NCBI GenBank assembly: GCA_018056215.1
Contig: JAGPGB010000001.1
Location: 1-41,126, forward strand
Direction: 5' to 3'
Source: Bacteroidales bacterium
GTDB lineage: Bacteria; Bacteroidota; Bacteroidia; Bacteroidales; DTU049
Length of the DNA: 41,126 bases
The notes under the pieces are model-generated. The model was given only the letters and a program-made list of their open reading frames with translations. It was not told the origin of the DNA and did not search any database. Shown one piece after another: positions 6,936-15,939 of this stretch. The translations under genes and the position numbers were made by a program. Within the stretch, counting starts at the first letter, position 1. The number at the start of each line of letters is the position of its first letter.

Positions 6936-9542
6936 ATGAAAAGATTAAAATTATTTATATTATTTTCATTAATAATATCAAATACAATAGTTTTTGGACA
7001 AAACCAAACTATTAATTTAGATGCTAGTACACATAATACACAAAAAGCAGCTTGTGGATTTTGGTTTTATGACGATGGAGGTTCTGGTGGCAATTATTCT
7101 AATAATCAGGATAGATGGATAACTTTTTATTCTACTGATCCCACATATACTCACATAAAAATAGAATTCGCATCTATGAGTTTAGCTGCTGGTGATACAT
7201 TGATTATTTATGATGGACCTAATACTAGCTCACCAGTGTTAATTAAATATTCACAAGCTAATCCATTAACACCTGCAAATTCTGCTGTTCAAGCTACTAT
7301 AAATAATCCTGGTGGCAGGCTAACAGTTAGATTCAAAACTGATGGAGCTGGTAATGCTGCTGGATGGAATTCTGCTATTGGTTGTATTAAAATGTGCCAA
7401 AGGATTACACCAGTTTTAGATAGTATATTAACTAATCCACTACCCACACCTGATTATTATATTAATTTATGTGCATATGATACCCTTACATTAGCTGTTA
7501 AAACAGATAATTCTACTTTCCCAGATAACCACATCATTTATAATCAAACACCAGCAAATACTACATTTGCATGGAGTATGGGTGATGGTACTACTTTATA
7601 CGGTCCTGCTGTTAGCTATCACTATAATATTCCCTCTGGATATAACTTATCTCTTACTATTACAGATTCTCTTGGGTGCTCAAATACAATAGCCTTTGGA
7701 TATAAAGTACGCATAAGTAATAATCCTATAACTGGTATAAATCCAGTACCTGATTTATGTGAAGGTGATTCAGTAATAGTAACAGGTGGTATAGGAAGTG
7801 GTAATGTGGTCGAGGTCACCCCATTTAGTAATGTCATAACAGCACAAGGAGTATATGATGTATTAACTTTTATCCCTGATGGACCTAGTTGTGCTACTCA
7901 GTGCTATGGTACACCAGTTACTTTTGATCAATTTCCTCCCGGCTCTACAGTACAGCAGACTAGTGATATTGAATCTATCTGTATATCTATAGAACATTCA
8001 TTCGCAGGGGATTTATCTTTTAAAATTATCTGTCCAAACAATCAAAGTGTTGTCTTAGATTCATACGATAATAGTGGTGGTAATTATTTAGGAGAGGCTT
8101 ATGATTATTCATCAGGATGTGATGCTAATAATCCATCAAATATTCCAGGTACACCATGGCTTTACTGTTGGTCAGAAGTTTCTAATTATACTTATCAAGG
8201 TACATTAAATTATGTCGATGGCGCAGGACCATCACCTATTCCAGCTACTGACACAATAAATCACACTAATTATTTAGATCCTGAAAATCCTTTTACTGGT
8301 CTCATAGGATGTCCTCTAAATGGTACTTGGAATATAGAAATTTGTGATTTATGGGGTGCTGATAATGGTTGGGTCTTTGAGTGGATGCTCACTTTGTCAA
8401 GTAATTCGGGGGTAGCTGGCTGGCAATATTCTGTTGCTATTGATTCTATTGATTGGGATGGACAAAGTTTCTACCCAATTAATGATAGCACTGCTTTTTT
8501 TAACCCTGACAGTAGTGGCGTTTATAATACATATATAACAGTATATGATGAATATGGGTGTACTTATACTTCTACAGATCCACTTACTATTGAAGTTATT
8601 GCTAATCCAGAAATAGATTTAGGAGAAGATACTACCCTTTGCGAAGGTATGCCTTTAATTTTAAATGCTGGTGGTGGCTATGATGAATATTTATGGAATA
8701 ATAATATGACTGATTCTTTATTATTTGTAGAAATGGATGGTATGTATTCAGTTACAGCAACAAATTATAATAGCACCCATACATTAGGATGCTCTGATAG
8801 TGATACTATGATAGTAACATTTATTCCTAATGCAATGGTAGATTTAGGACCAGATCAATGCGTAACTGAAGGTCCAGTAAATTTAGATGCTACATATTTG
8901 CCAGGATTTTCCTATCAATGGTCTACAGGTGAAAACTCACCAGTAATAGATCTGACTCAACCTGGTGTTTATGATATTAGCGTAAATGTTTTTTATGCTA
9001 CTCCAGACATGTGTTCAGCAAAAGATACAGTACATATAAAAATCATACCAGAACCAATACCACCATTACCTGATACATTATTTATGTGTGCTCACCAAGC
9101 TAGAATTTTAAATGCCGAACAACCAAATTACAATAATTTATATAATTTCATTTGGTCAACAGGTAACTCATCTACTATGCAAACACTATCTGGTATGTCT
9201 CCTGGTATATATGTTATTCAAGTAAAAATTATTGGTTGCGACACACTAACTGATAGTACAAAAGTAACTGTAGAATCTTGCGATATAACTATTCCAAATG
9301 TATTCACACCAAATGGAGATGGCATTAATGATCAATTTCAAATTACTAATTTAGAATATTACCCTAATAGTGAAATTAAGATTTATAATCGTTGGGGAAA
9401 GAAAATCTATGAAAGTGAAAACTACCAAGGAAACTGGAATGGAGATGTTACTGAAGGAACATATTTCTATATTCTAAGGCTAAATTATGGTAATGGTACC
9501 CTTAAGGAATTTCACGGAACAATTACTGTGTTGAAAAATTGA
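6936..9542 (+). CDS. T9SS type B cargo protein with CUB, PKD and P domains (copy 2)
   Basis: An 868-aa paralogue of the protein at 3803. It has the same layout: signal peptide (ending VFGQ, about residue 22), CUB-like domain about 40-152, PKD domain about 197-259, P-like domain about 337-489, Ig-like repeats to about 775, and a type B sorting domain in the last ~85 residues. The sorting domain is canonical here (NVFTPNGDGINDQF, IKIYNRWGKKIYES, GNWNGD, GTYFYIL), unlike the deviant one in copy 1. Similarity between the copies is very high through the CUB, PKD and P domains and drops in the Ig-like repeats and the C-terminal domain. The gene ends 30 nt before a strong terminator hairpin. Likely an outer-surface protein; no enzymatic motif was seen. 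Confidence 0.88.
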   Translation: MKRLKLFILFSLIISNTIVFGQNQTINLDASTHNTQKAACGFWFYDDGGSGGNYSNNQDRWITFYSTDPTYTHIKIEFASMSLAAGDTLIIYDGPNTSSPVLIKYSQANPLTPANSAVQATINNPGGRLTVRFKTDGAGNAAGWNSAIGCIKMCQRITPVLDSILTNPLPTPDYYINLCAYDTLTLAVKTDNSTFPDNHIIYNQTPANTTFAWSMGDGTTLYGPAVSYHYNIPSGYNLSLTITDSLGCSNTIAFGYKVRISNNPITGINPVPDLCEGDSVIVTGGIGSGNVVEVTPFSNVITAQGVYDVLTFIPDGPSCATQCYGTPVTFDQFPPGSTVQQTSDIESICISIEHSFAGDLSFKIICPNNQSVVLDSYDNSGGNYLGEAYDYSSGCDANNPSNIPGTPWLYCWSEVSNYTYQGTLNYVDGAGPSPIPATDTINHTNYLDPENPFTGLIGCPLNGTWNIEICDLWGADNGWVFEWMLTLSSNSGVAGWQYSVAIDSIDWDGQSFYPINDSTAFFNPDSSGVYNTYITVYDEYGCTYTSTDPLTIEVIANPEIDLGEDTTLCEGMPLILNAGGGYDEYLWNNNMTDSLLFVEMDGMYSVTATNYNSTHTLGCSDSDTMIVTFIPNAMVDLGPDQCVTEGPVNLDATYLPGFSYQWSTGENSPVIDLTQPGVYDISVNVFYATPDMCSAKDTVHIKIIPEPIPPLPDTLFMCAHQARILNAEQPNYNNLYNFIWSTGNSSTMQTLSGMSPGIYVIQVKIIGCDTLTDSTKVTVESCDITIPNVFTPNGDGINDQFQITNLEYYPNSEIKIYNRWGKKIYESENYQGNWNGDVTEGTYFYILRLNYGNGTLKEFHGTITVLKN

Positions 9543-9570
9543 TTTACTTTTAAAAAATAAAAATATTAAC

Positions 9571-9600
9571 AAAAGAGGCAGCAAGTTGCTGCCTCTTTTT
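9571..9600. terminator. Bidirectional intrinsic terminator
   Basis: The arms GAGGCAGC and GCTGCCTC enclose the loop AAGTT, with an A run before and T5 after. It lies between the convergent genes ending at 9542 (+) and 9599 (-) and can serve both. The T tract overlaps the TAA stop codon of the - strand gene. Confidence 0.88.
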
Positions 9601-10258
9601 ATTTCATTTTTACATCATTTTTATAATAATTTTTTTCTATAGTATCCCCATCTATAGATAAAACAATTTCTATCCCGTTTTTTTGATTGTTCTCAAAGTA
9701 AGTAATAGACTGTATATTATCAGAATATGGATAAAAAGTCGTGAGCACACCATTACCATTATCAAATTGACCGATACCTACGAGAAATCCATTTTCATTA
9801 TAATAATGCCATTTGCCATCAAACTTTCCCTTTTTATAAAATCCTTCTTTTTTCACCATATTATTAGAATAGTATTCTCTGTAAATCCCATTCAAAGTAT
9901 CATTCTCATAGGTTAATTCTTCTATTATATTACCCAGAATGTCATAATAAATAGCAGTACCATTTTTTTTATTATTTTCATATTTAATAATAGATTTTAT
10001 ACTACCATTAGGATAATATTCTTTATAATCGCCATTTAGCATGTTTTGAGAATAATTCATTTCAGCAATTTTATTTCCAGCTTTATCATATTGATATGCT
10101 GCACCATGCTTTAATCCTTTTTTTATAGAATATTCCGCTGCTAAAGATCCATCAGGATAATACAATTTTTCTACTCGCTGACAACCAGATAAAAGTATCA
10201 AACTAAAAAATAAGAGAAATAAATTTATTTTCATATTATTTTTCATATTATTTTTCAA
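9599..10258 (-). CDS. MORN-repeat lipoprotein (YwqK-like)
   Basis: A 219-aa protein with a lipoprotein signal peptide: hydrophobic stretch then LLSGC, with the lipidated cysteine at residue 26. The mature part is built of ~24-residue repeats of the MORN-variant type, for example LYYPDGSLAAEY, NGDYKEYYPNGSIKSI, NGIYREYYSNNMVKKEG and DGKWHYYNENGFL. Such proteins are often annotated as YwqK-family 'antitoxin', but no toxin partner is adjacent and no biochemical role can be inferred. Three in-frame ATGs are spaced 12 nt apart (10258, 10246, 10234) because of a short tandem repeat; the third gives the most normal signal peptide (MKINLFLLFF), so the true start may be 10234. Confidence 0.82.
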   Translation of the reverse strand: MKNNMKNNMKINLFLLFFSLILLSGCQRVEKLYYPDGSLAAEYSIKKGLKHGAAYQYDKAGNKIAEMNYSQNMLNGDYKEYYPNGSIKSIIKYENNKKNGTAIYYDILGNIIEELTYENDTLNGIYREYYSNNMVKKEGFYKKGKFDGKWHYYNENGFLVGIGQFDNGNGVLTTFYPYSDNIQSITYFENNQKNGIEIVLSIDGDTIEKNYYKNDVKMK

Positions 10259-10341
10259 ATTTAAGAAATTTTTCTAATAGTATACAGGGTTTTAATAACA
10301 ATTAATCAATGATAATATGAAAAGTGAAATCAATTTTCTTA

Positions 10342-10349
10342 CAAATGTA
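10342..10349 (-). promoter_or_regulatory. Possible -7 element for the MORN lipoprotein gene
   Basis: On the - strand TACATTTG fits TAnnTTTG, 84-108 nt upstream of the candidate start codons. A matching -33 TTTG at 18-20 nt was not found. The rest of 10259-10418 is AT-rich with no clear terminator for the upstream asparaginase gene. Confidence 0.3.
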
Positions 10350-10418
10350 ATTTGATTTACATTAAAAAATTTACATCTATTGAAATATTAGCTTTTATCG
10401 TAGCTTTTTCTAAGGTGA

Positions 10419-11453
10419 TTAATGAATTTCACTCATTTCTCCACGCAATGGTGTTTGTAGTAATTCTTTAATTTTGTTTTTATCTTTGATATTACCTAAT
10501 AAAAACATTGATTTAGTAATAGCAGACTCAGTAGTAATATCATTACCAGAAATGACTCCGATATTTTCTAAACTAAGAGATGTTTCATATCTGCCCAGCT
10601 CTACTCTACCAGCTTTGCATTGAGTGATATTTAGAATTATTTTACCATGTTGTATTGCTGTTTTTATCGTTTGTAAAAAATCATCATATGTTGGGGCATT
10701 TCCTGATCCGAAAGTTTCTAAAATGATAATTTTTAAATCATTATCACACAATATGTCGCTCATATTTTTTATAGGCATACCTGGATAGATTTTTACTAAG
10801 CCTACAGAATTGTCTAAATTTTTATATACCTTTAGTTGTTTATTATTAGGTTTATTGATATACTCATGATAATATCTGATATGTACTCCCACTTGAGCTA
10901 ATACAGGGTAGTTGCCACTATAGAAAGCATCGAAATTTTCTGCATTAAACTTTGAGGTTCTATTACCTCTAAATAGTTTATTTTCGAAATATATCGCTAC
11001 TTCTGGAACTATGGGCTTATCATTATCGTATGCAGAAGCAATTTCTAAAGAAGCTATCAAGTTTTCTCTGCCATCAGTCCTTATCATATCCAAAGGCAAT
11101 TGAGAGCCTGTCATGATAATTGGTTTATTTAGATTTTCTAATAAAAAACTGAGAGCAGAGGCAGTGTATGCCATAGTATCTGTACCATGCAAGATAACAA
11201 AGCCATCAAATAAATTATAATTTTTTTCAATAATTTCAGCTAATTCTATCCAGTGTCTTGGCAAAATATTAGAAGAGTCTATAGGAGTCTCAAAGGAAAC
11301 ATGAGCGATATCTATGGGCATACGATCTAAATAAGAAATATAAGTATTTAACTGATCAAAATTAATAGGAACCAAGGTTTTTAGCTTTTTATCATATACC
11401 ATTCCTATAGTACCTCCTGTATATATTAACAATACTTTTCTTTTATTATTCAT
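10419..11453 (-). CDS. ansA: Type I (cytoplasmic) L-asparaginase
   Basis: Hydrolyses L-asparagine to aspartate and ammonia in the cytoplasm. The protein is 344 aa, normal for bacterial AnsA. The two signature motifs are present: YTGGTIGMV near the N terminus with catalytic T12, and ILHGTDTMAYTASAL at about 87-101 with T91 and D92. Further family blocks are PIIMTGSQLP and LETFGSGNAPT. There is no signal peptide, which fits type I rather than the periplasmic type II enzyme. It is the last gene of a co-directional group with the TatD-family and GH18-like genes, 14 nt after the former. A physiological link with them is not obvious. Confidence 0.93.
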   Translation of the reverse strand: MNNKRKVLLIYTGGTIGMVYDKKLKTLVPINFDQLNTYISYLDRMPIDIAHVSFETPIDSSNILPRHWIELAEIIEKNYNLFDGFVILHGTDTMAYTASALSFLLENLNKPIIMTGSQLPLDMIRTDGRENLIASLEIASAYDNDKPIVPEVAIYFENKLFRGNRTSKFNAENFDAFYSGNYPVLAQVGVHIRYYHEYINKPNNKQLKVYKNLDNSVGLVKIYPGMPIKNMSDILCDNDLKIIILETFGSGNAPTYDDFLQTIKTAIQHGKIILNITQCKAGRVELGRYETSLSLENIGVISGNDITTESAITKSMFLLGNIKDKNKIKELLQTPLRGEMSEIH

Positions 11454-11467
11454 GATTTAATATTTTT

Positions 11468-12250
11468 TTACAAAGAAAATAATTTTTTAGCATTTGCTGT
11501 AGTTTTAGCAGATACTATGTCTACATTCACATTTAATATATCGGCAATTTTATTAGCTATGATAGGAATATATGAGCTTTCATTCCTTTTCCCTCTATAT
11601 GGAACAGGAGTCAAATAGGGTGCATCAGTTTCTAAAACTAAATTTTCTAAACCAATTTTTTTAATAGTTTCACTCAAATTGCTATTTTTAAAAGTTACCA
11701 CACCACCTATTCCTAAATAAAAACCTCGCTCAATTATCTGCATAGCCTCATCTATAGAGCCAGTGAAGCAATGAAAAACTCCACGTAGATTATTAGCAAA
11801 ATCATTTAAAATATCTAATATCACATTTAATGAATTACGTTGATGTATACATACAGGCAAATTATAATCTATAGACCACTGTAATTGCTGGTGGAAAGCT
11901 ATTTTTTGCTCTACTAAAAAAGTATCATCCCAATATAAATCTATTCCTATTTCACCTATTCCTACATAATATTTATGATTATGTTTTAATTCATTTTCTA
12001 TAAAAATTAGCTCCTCATGATAATTTTCATTCACACTCTCTGGATGAACTCCTATCATCATACGTTGTAAGGCTGTATTCATATTATAGCATTGCCACAT
12101 AGCATCGTAGTTTTTACTATCTATAGCAGGCAAAATAATAGTATTTACACTATTTTGGATAGCTCTATCTAATACTTCTGATCTATCATTATCGAAATCT
12201 TCTAAATAAAGATGAGAATGTGTATCTATGTATACTAAAGTTTCTCCCAT
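11468..12250 (-). CDS. TatD-family metal-dependent hydrolase
   Basis: A TIM-barrel, metal-dependent hydrolase of the TatD family, members of which act as 3'-5' exonucleases or as D-aminoacyl-tRNA deacylases. It is 260 aa, typical for the family. Metal ligands and signatures visible: DTHSHLYLEDF at 9-19 (H11, H13), GIGEIGIDLYWD with the conserved Glu, FHCFTGS, and LETDAPYLTPVPYRGKRNE. The ATG at 12250 lies within the 3' end of the upstream GH18-like gene (16-nt overlap), which indicates coupling. The catalytic motif starts by residue 9, so no downstream start is plausible. It could be named tatD or ycfH; the exact subfamily cannot be decided by eye. Confidence 0.92.
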   Translation of the reverse strand: MGETLVYIDTHSHLYLEDFDNDRSEVLDRAIQNSVNTIILPAIDSKNYDAMWQCYNMNTALQRMMIGVHPESVNENYHEELIFIENELKHNHKYYVGIGEIGIDLYWDDTFLVEQKIAFHQQLQWSIDYNLPVCIHQRNSLNVILDILNDFANNLRGVFHCFTGSIDEAMQIIERGFYLGIGGVVTFKNSNLSETIKKIGLENLVLETDAPYLTPVPYRGKRNESSYIPIIANKIADILNVNVDIVSAKTTANAKKLFSL

Positions 12251-15207
12251 AAATAATGATATACTTTATTATCTATATATAATTGTAAAATATAAATACC
12301 AGGTTGTAGTTCGCTTATTGGTATTACGATATAATCACCTACTTGAGTCATCTGAGCATTAATTTTATTACCTAATAAATCAAAAATTTCGATACTATTA
12401 ATATTATTATCAAATTTAATATTAATAAAATCGGTTGCTGGATTAGGATAAATATTTACTTGTGGGTTAAAATCATTTATATTATTTGGATTAATATAAA
12501 CAAAACCATCACTAAAAGTATTAATGGATAGACCAGCATTATTGATAGATTTGACTGTCAGATAATAATAATTGTAATTTATTAAACTAGTAGGATAAAA
12601 GGAATAGAAATTATTTATACCTACATTAGTCCATGGTAAAGTATTATCGTACCCGGGCACAGTACCTATGCACACTTTATAATTACTTATCCCACTATTA
12701 GGGTCATTAGCTTGTCCCCATTGTGCAGACATTGGTAGCATAAAAATAGTATCATAATCTTGGCCGATACCATCCCAGACAAATGAAGGAGGAAGAGGGG
12801 TGGTGTAATCTACAAAAACATCAAGCATAGCTAAATTAGATAGGTTATCTGCACTATCTTGTATTATACTTTTTATTTTACCTGCTGGTGAAGAGGGATT
12901 AATGCTTTCATATCTCAAATCTTTTGTGTTATTATTACCTACCCCAATAATATAGGCAGTATTAGGATAACGGGATCTATATATTTTTATTTGGTTAAAT
13001 TGTGCAATACAATTGCCAGTCCTAAAAGACACAAAACGACCATTAGTATTATAAGGTTGGCTATCTATCCATTTCCCTTTAAATAAATTGTTTACATAAA
13101 CCCATATGCCACCATCTATTCTATCATATATTACTTTTATATTATACCATTGGTTTAAATTTATTGTACAGGGGACCTCATAAGTTTTTGTAAAAGTATT
13201 ATTAGTTACTTTATAAAACTCTAAATTGTTAGTTTCTAACCTAAACCAAATAAAGTAACCATTACCTCTATTTTCTAATACCGAATCTGAAGAGAAAAAA
13301 TAAAGTCCAAAACGTTTATTTGTTACTGTATTTCCTAGTATTTTAGCTTCAAATTCATACAAATATCTATTTGAAAGTTCTTGATTTAAAAATGTATTTA
13401 TATGTGTATTATTAATGGTAGAATCTGTCTGCATTAAATAACCATTTTGTTGTATCCAGTTACCAGAGATTATATTCCATCGATTGTTTATAGAAGGAGC
13501 ATCAAAATTATCCGCTAAAAAGCCTCTACTCTCATTTGCTCCCCAATCTACGCCATCATATTCTATCACTTGGTAATAAGCTTTTTGTATACCACTCATG
13601 TCATCTGAATCATGAAAGGTAACTATGAAATCTTGTGTTTGCCAATGAGCAATAGAATCTATGAAAGTAATCGGCCTAACAGTATCACTAGGAGCTTGTT
13701 CACATTGATAAACTAGAGAAAAACCTTGATTATTAGTTGATGCATTAGAATGAAATTGTAATGTGAAAGCACCAGAGTTAGCTATCAAAGTACCTGGATT
13801 ATTAGATCCTGTAAAAGATCCTATCAAGGGTGCAGCAGTAGTGCTACCATTATATAATCTGAGATAATCATTACTGTTTTCTAAATTAAATTGACTAAAA
13901 TTAATTGTTATTGATTGACTATTAGGAGGTGCGATAGTATATGTATAATCTTCATTATCATAATAATTTCTAAGAGGTCCTCCCATATCGAATAAACTAT
14001 CAATGCAAGGATTCACCGAACAAGTAGTAAAATGTTCACTTATATTATCCCAATAATCTGTATATCCATCATCATTACCTAATGCCCATATGCCCATACC
14101 AGCAAGATTTCTTTGATTTATTAAATCCATTCGTCTTCCCATACTATATTTATCATCTATGAAGCATTGTCGCCATTCTGTTCCATTATTAAAAACATAA
14201 GCAGGCGTAAATGATGCTCTGTCCCAGACTTTATTTGACTGAGTATAATAACCTGTAGAGTTGTCTCTAACAAACTTGTAAGTACGTGAAACACAATTAG
14301 GCGGATTATTAACAGATGAAGGAATAGTATTAGATACTGTACCATATTCTCTACCATAATAAGGCAATGCAAGAATTAATTTATTGGCAGGACAGCCTTT
14401 ATTTAAATAATAATTAACTGATTTAGCAAGAGTATAATTATATGAAGTTACGAAGTTATATAAAGGATCTGTAGGACCTGCAGTAGTACTGCCACCATAA
14501 TAATAATCATATCCCATAATTATGAAATAATCCACTTTATCCTTCATAGCATTAATATCAAATATATCACTCCATTCTACTGCATTAATAGCTATTGTAA
14601 CCTCAGAACCTGGTATACGTGTATGAAAAGTATCTGCTAGCTCATTCATAAAATTAGTAAATGCAGTTTTGTGTGTAGAGCTCATACCTTCGAAATCTAT
14701 ATTCACACCATGCGCTCCTCTATTTATTACAAGTGTTACTATCTGATGCATAAAATTTCTCTGAGCAGTGATATTATTAAAAAAAGTAGTATGATTACTA
14801 AACAGTGTAGCACACAAGTGGACTTTAACACCTGCATTTAGTGCATCTGTAACAGACTGTATAGTGCTAAAACTGTGTGTAGACACGTAATTACCTGTAT
14901 TATAATCTACCTCATATGCGAAATAAGCAAAATGACTTAAAAGATTCCAATCATAATTTGCTTGTAAACCATTCTGCCAATAAGGATGCCATCCATAAAC
15001 TACTTTTGTTAAAGAACAATTACTTTTCGGTGTATGCTGAATATTAGCTCTATGAGTAGAATTATATTCTTGATAATCCTCTGCAGATAAGCCAGTAGAG
15101 TTATAATAATTTAACTCCTCCTCGTGAATTGATACCTGGCTGAATGATTCATTATTAATAGTAATAATCAAAATAATACCTAAAATCGAAAGAATATGTT
15201 TTTTCAT
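12235..15207 (-). CDS. Secreted GH18-like glycosidase with CUB domain and T9SS type A domain
   Basis: A 990-aa secreted multidomain protein. The signal peptide ends near residue 24 (ESFSQ). A GH18-like catalytic domain spans about 67-395: YGWHPYWQNG, HLCATLF, the catalytic-site motif HGVNIDFEG at 166-174 with D171 and probable acid E173, and the substrate-site motif MGYDYYYGG at 231-239. The DxxDxDxE motif is reduced to NxDxE, as in peptidoglycan-active or unusual GH18 enzymes, so chitin is not certain as substrate. Next come a CUB-like domain (about 402-502), a concanavalin/LamG-like region (about 570-745), a fibronectin-III-like region (about 806-907) and a type A T9SS sorting domain (about 917-990; VNIYPNPATDFINI, PGIYILQL). 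First gene of the tatD-ansA group. Confidence 0.88.
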   Translation of the reverse strand: MKKHILSILGIILIITINNESFSQVSIHEEELNYYNSTGLSAEDYQEYNSTHRANIQHTPKSNCSLTKVVYGWHPYWQNGLQANYDWNLLSHFAYFAYEVDYNTGNYVSTHSFSTIQSVTDALNAGVKVHLCATLFSNHTTFFNNITAQRNFMHQIVTLVINRGAHGVNIDFEGMSSTHKTAFTNFMNELADTFHTRIPGSEVTIAINAVEWSDIFDINAMKDKVDYFIIMGYDYYYGGSTTAGPTDPLYNFVTSYNYTLAKSVNYYLNKGCPANKLILALPYYGREYGTVSNTIPSSVNNPPNCVSRTYKFVRDNSTGYYTQSNKVWDRASFTPAYVFNNGTEWRQCFIDDKYSMGRRMDLINQRNLAGMGIWALGNDDGYTDYWDNISEHFTTCSVNPCIDSLFDMGGPLRNYYDNEDYTYTIAPPNSQSITINFSQFNLENSNDYLRLYNGSTTAAPLIGSFTGSNNPGTLIANSGAFTLQFHSNASTNNQGFSLVYQCEQAPSDTVRPITFIDSIAHWQTQDFIVTFHDSDDMSGIQKAYYQVIEYDGVDWGANESRGFLADNFDAPSINNRWNIISGNWIQQNGYLMQTDSTINNTHINTFLNQELSNRYLYEFEAKILGNTVTNKRFGLYFFSSDSVLENRGNGYFIWFRLETNNLEFYKVTNNTFTKTYEVPCTINLNQWYNIKVIYDRIDGGIWVYVNNLFKGKWIDSQPYNTNGRFVSFRTGNCIAQFNQIKIYRSRYPNTAYIIGVGNNNTKDLRYESINPSSPAGKIKSIIQDSADNLSNLAMLDVFVDYTTPLPPSFVWDGIGQDYDTIFMLPMSAQWGQANDPNSGISNYKVCIGTVPGYDNTLPWTNVGINNFYSFYPTSLINYNYYYLTVKSINNAGLSINTFSDGFVYINPNNINDFNPQVNIYPNPATDFINIKFDNNINSIEIFDLLGNKINAQMTQVGDYIVIPISELQPGIYILQLYIDNKVYHYLWEKL

Positions 15208-15226
15208 ACAAACAAAAAATTATTTA

Positions 15227-15234
15227 CAAATATA
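15227..15234 (-). promoter_or_regulatory. Possible -7 element for the GH18-tatD-ansA group
   Basis: On the - strand TATATTTG fits TAnnTTTG and lies 19 nt upstream of the ATG at 15207, which would give a very short leader. No clear TTTG is present at the -33 position. Confidence 0.4.
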
Positions 15235-15325
15235 AATGATAATTTTTAATTCACATTACAGATATTTAATAAAATTCATCAGTTAAGCTCAGGATATAAT
15301 AATATTATATTATATTACGATCAAT

Positions 15326-15362
15326 AAAAAAAGCGTAAATATAAATATTTACGCTTTTTTTT
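15326..15362 (-). terminator. Terminator of the ribosomal protein cluster
   Basis: AAGCGTAAATAT (15331-15342) pairs perfectly with ATATTTACGCTT (15345-15356). An A7 run precedes the hairpin on the + strand (T7 on the - strand) and T8 follows it. It lies 28 nt past the rplQ stop codon and closes the long - strand operon. Confidence 0.88.
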
Positions 15363-15389
15363 AAAAGTATAAAATGGAATAATTATAAA

Positions 15390-15935
15390 TTATTCTTTAT
15401 TTTCATTTTCTACATCAGGTGTAGAGGTAGGTTCTGCAATTATATCTGTTTGATCAGTATTGATATCTGTAGCTTTAGCTTCAGTATCTGCAGGAGTAGA
15501 TTTTTTAGGTCTACCACCACCACGTCTAGTTTTAGGTTTAGCAGCAGCTTTAGAAGTTTTAGATTGAGTATATTCCTCGTTAAAATCTACTAATTCTATC
15601 ATACACATATGAGCTGCATCTCCGACGCGATATCCAGTTTTTAGGATACGTGTATATCCACCGGGTCTATTTACTACTTTAGGAGCTATCTCATCGAATA
15701 ATATTTTCACTGCTTCTTTGTTTTGTAATTTAGCGAAAGCTAATCTTCTATTAGCAGTATTATCATTTTTAGTGAGAGTAATTATTGGTTCTATAAATTT
15801 TCGTAATTCTTTTGCTTTAGGAACGGTAGTATTTATTCTTTTATGTTTTATCAATGCGATTGATAAATTCTTTAATAATGCTTTACGATGAGCAGTGGTA
15901 CGTCCTAAATGATTAACTTTATTTCTATGTCTCAT
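15390..15935 (-). CDS. rplQ: 50S ribosomal protein L17
   Basis: Component of the large ribosomal subunit lining the exit-tunnel region. The L17 fold occupies the first ~125 residues (MRHRNKVNHLGRTTAHRKAL, RRLAFAKLQNKEAV, GGYTRILKTGYRVGDAAHM). At 181 aa it is longer than the ~120-130 aa E. coli protein, owing to a low-complexity Lys/Ala/Thr/Glu tail from about residue 128 (KTRRGGGRPKK then an acidic Thr/Asp/Glu stretch). Such C-terminal extensions are common in Bacteroidota L17. Last gene of the cluster, 4 nt after rpoA and followed by a terminator. Confidence 0.97.
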   Translation of the reverse strand: MRHRNKVNHLGRTTAHRKALLKNLSIALIKHKRINTTVPKAKELRKFIEPIITLTKNDNTANRRLAFAKLQNKEAVKILFDEIAPKVVNRPGGYTRILKTGYRVGDAAHMCMIELVDFNEEYTQSKTSKAAAKPKTRRGGGRPKKSTPADTEAKATDINTDQTDIIAEPTSTPDVENENKE

Positions 15936-15939
15936 AACT

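Larger units (their letters stand above)
3388..9542 (+). repeat. Tandem duplication of a two-gene secretion cassette
   Basis: Genes 3388-3798 plus 3803-6430 are paralogous, in the same order and orientation, to 6519-6929 plus 6936-9542. The small proteins have identical length (136 aa). The large ones (875 and 868 aa) are near-collinear over the first ~550 residues and diverge toward the C terminus. Blocks 4011-4086 and 7150-7225 are identical over 76 nt, synonymous positions included. Confidence 0.9.

Noticed and set aside
9599..10258. Toxin-antitoxin locus, from the 'YwqK antitoxin' label of this family
   Set aside because: The protein is a lipoprotein of MORN-type repeats with no toxin-like neighbour; the label is a family annotation habit rather than evidence.
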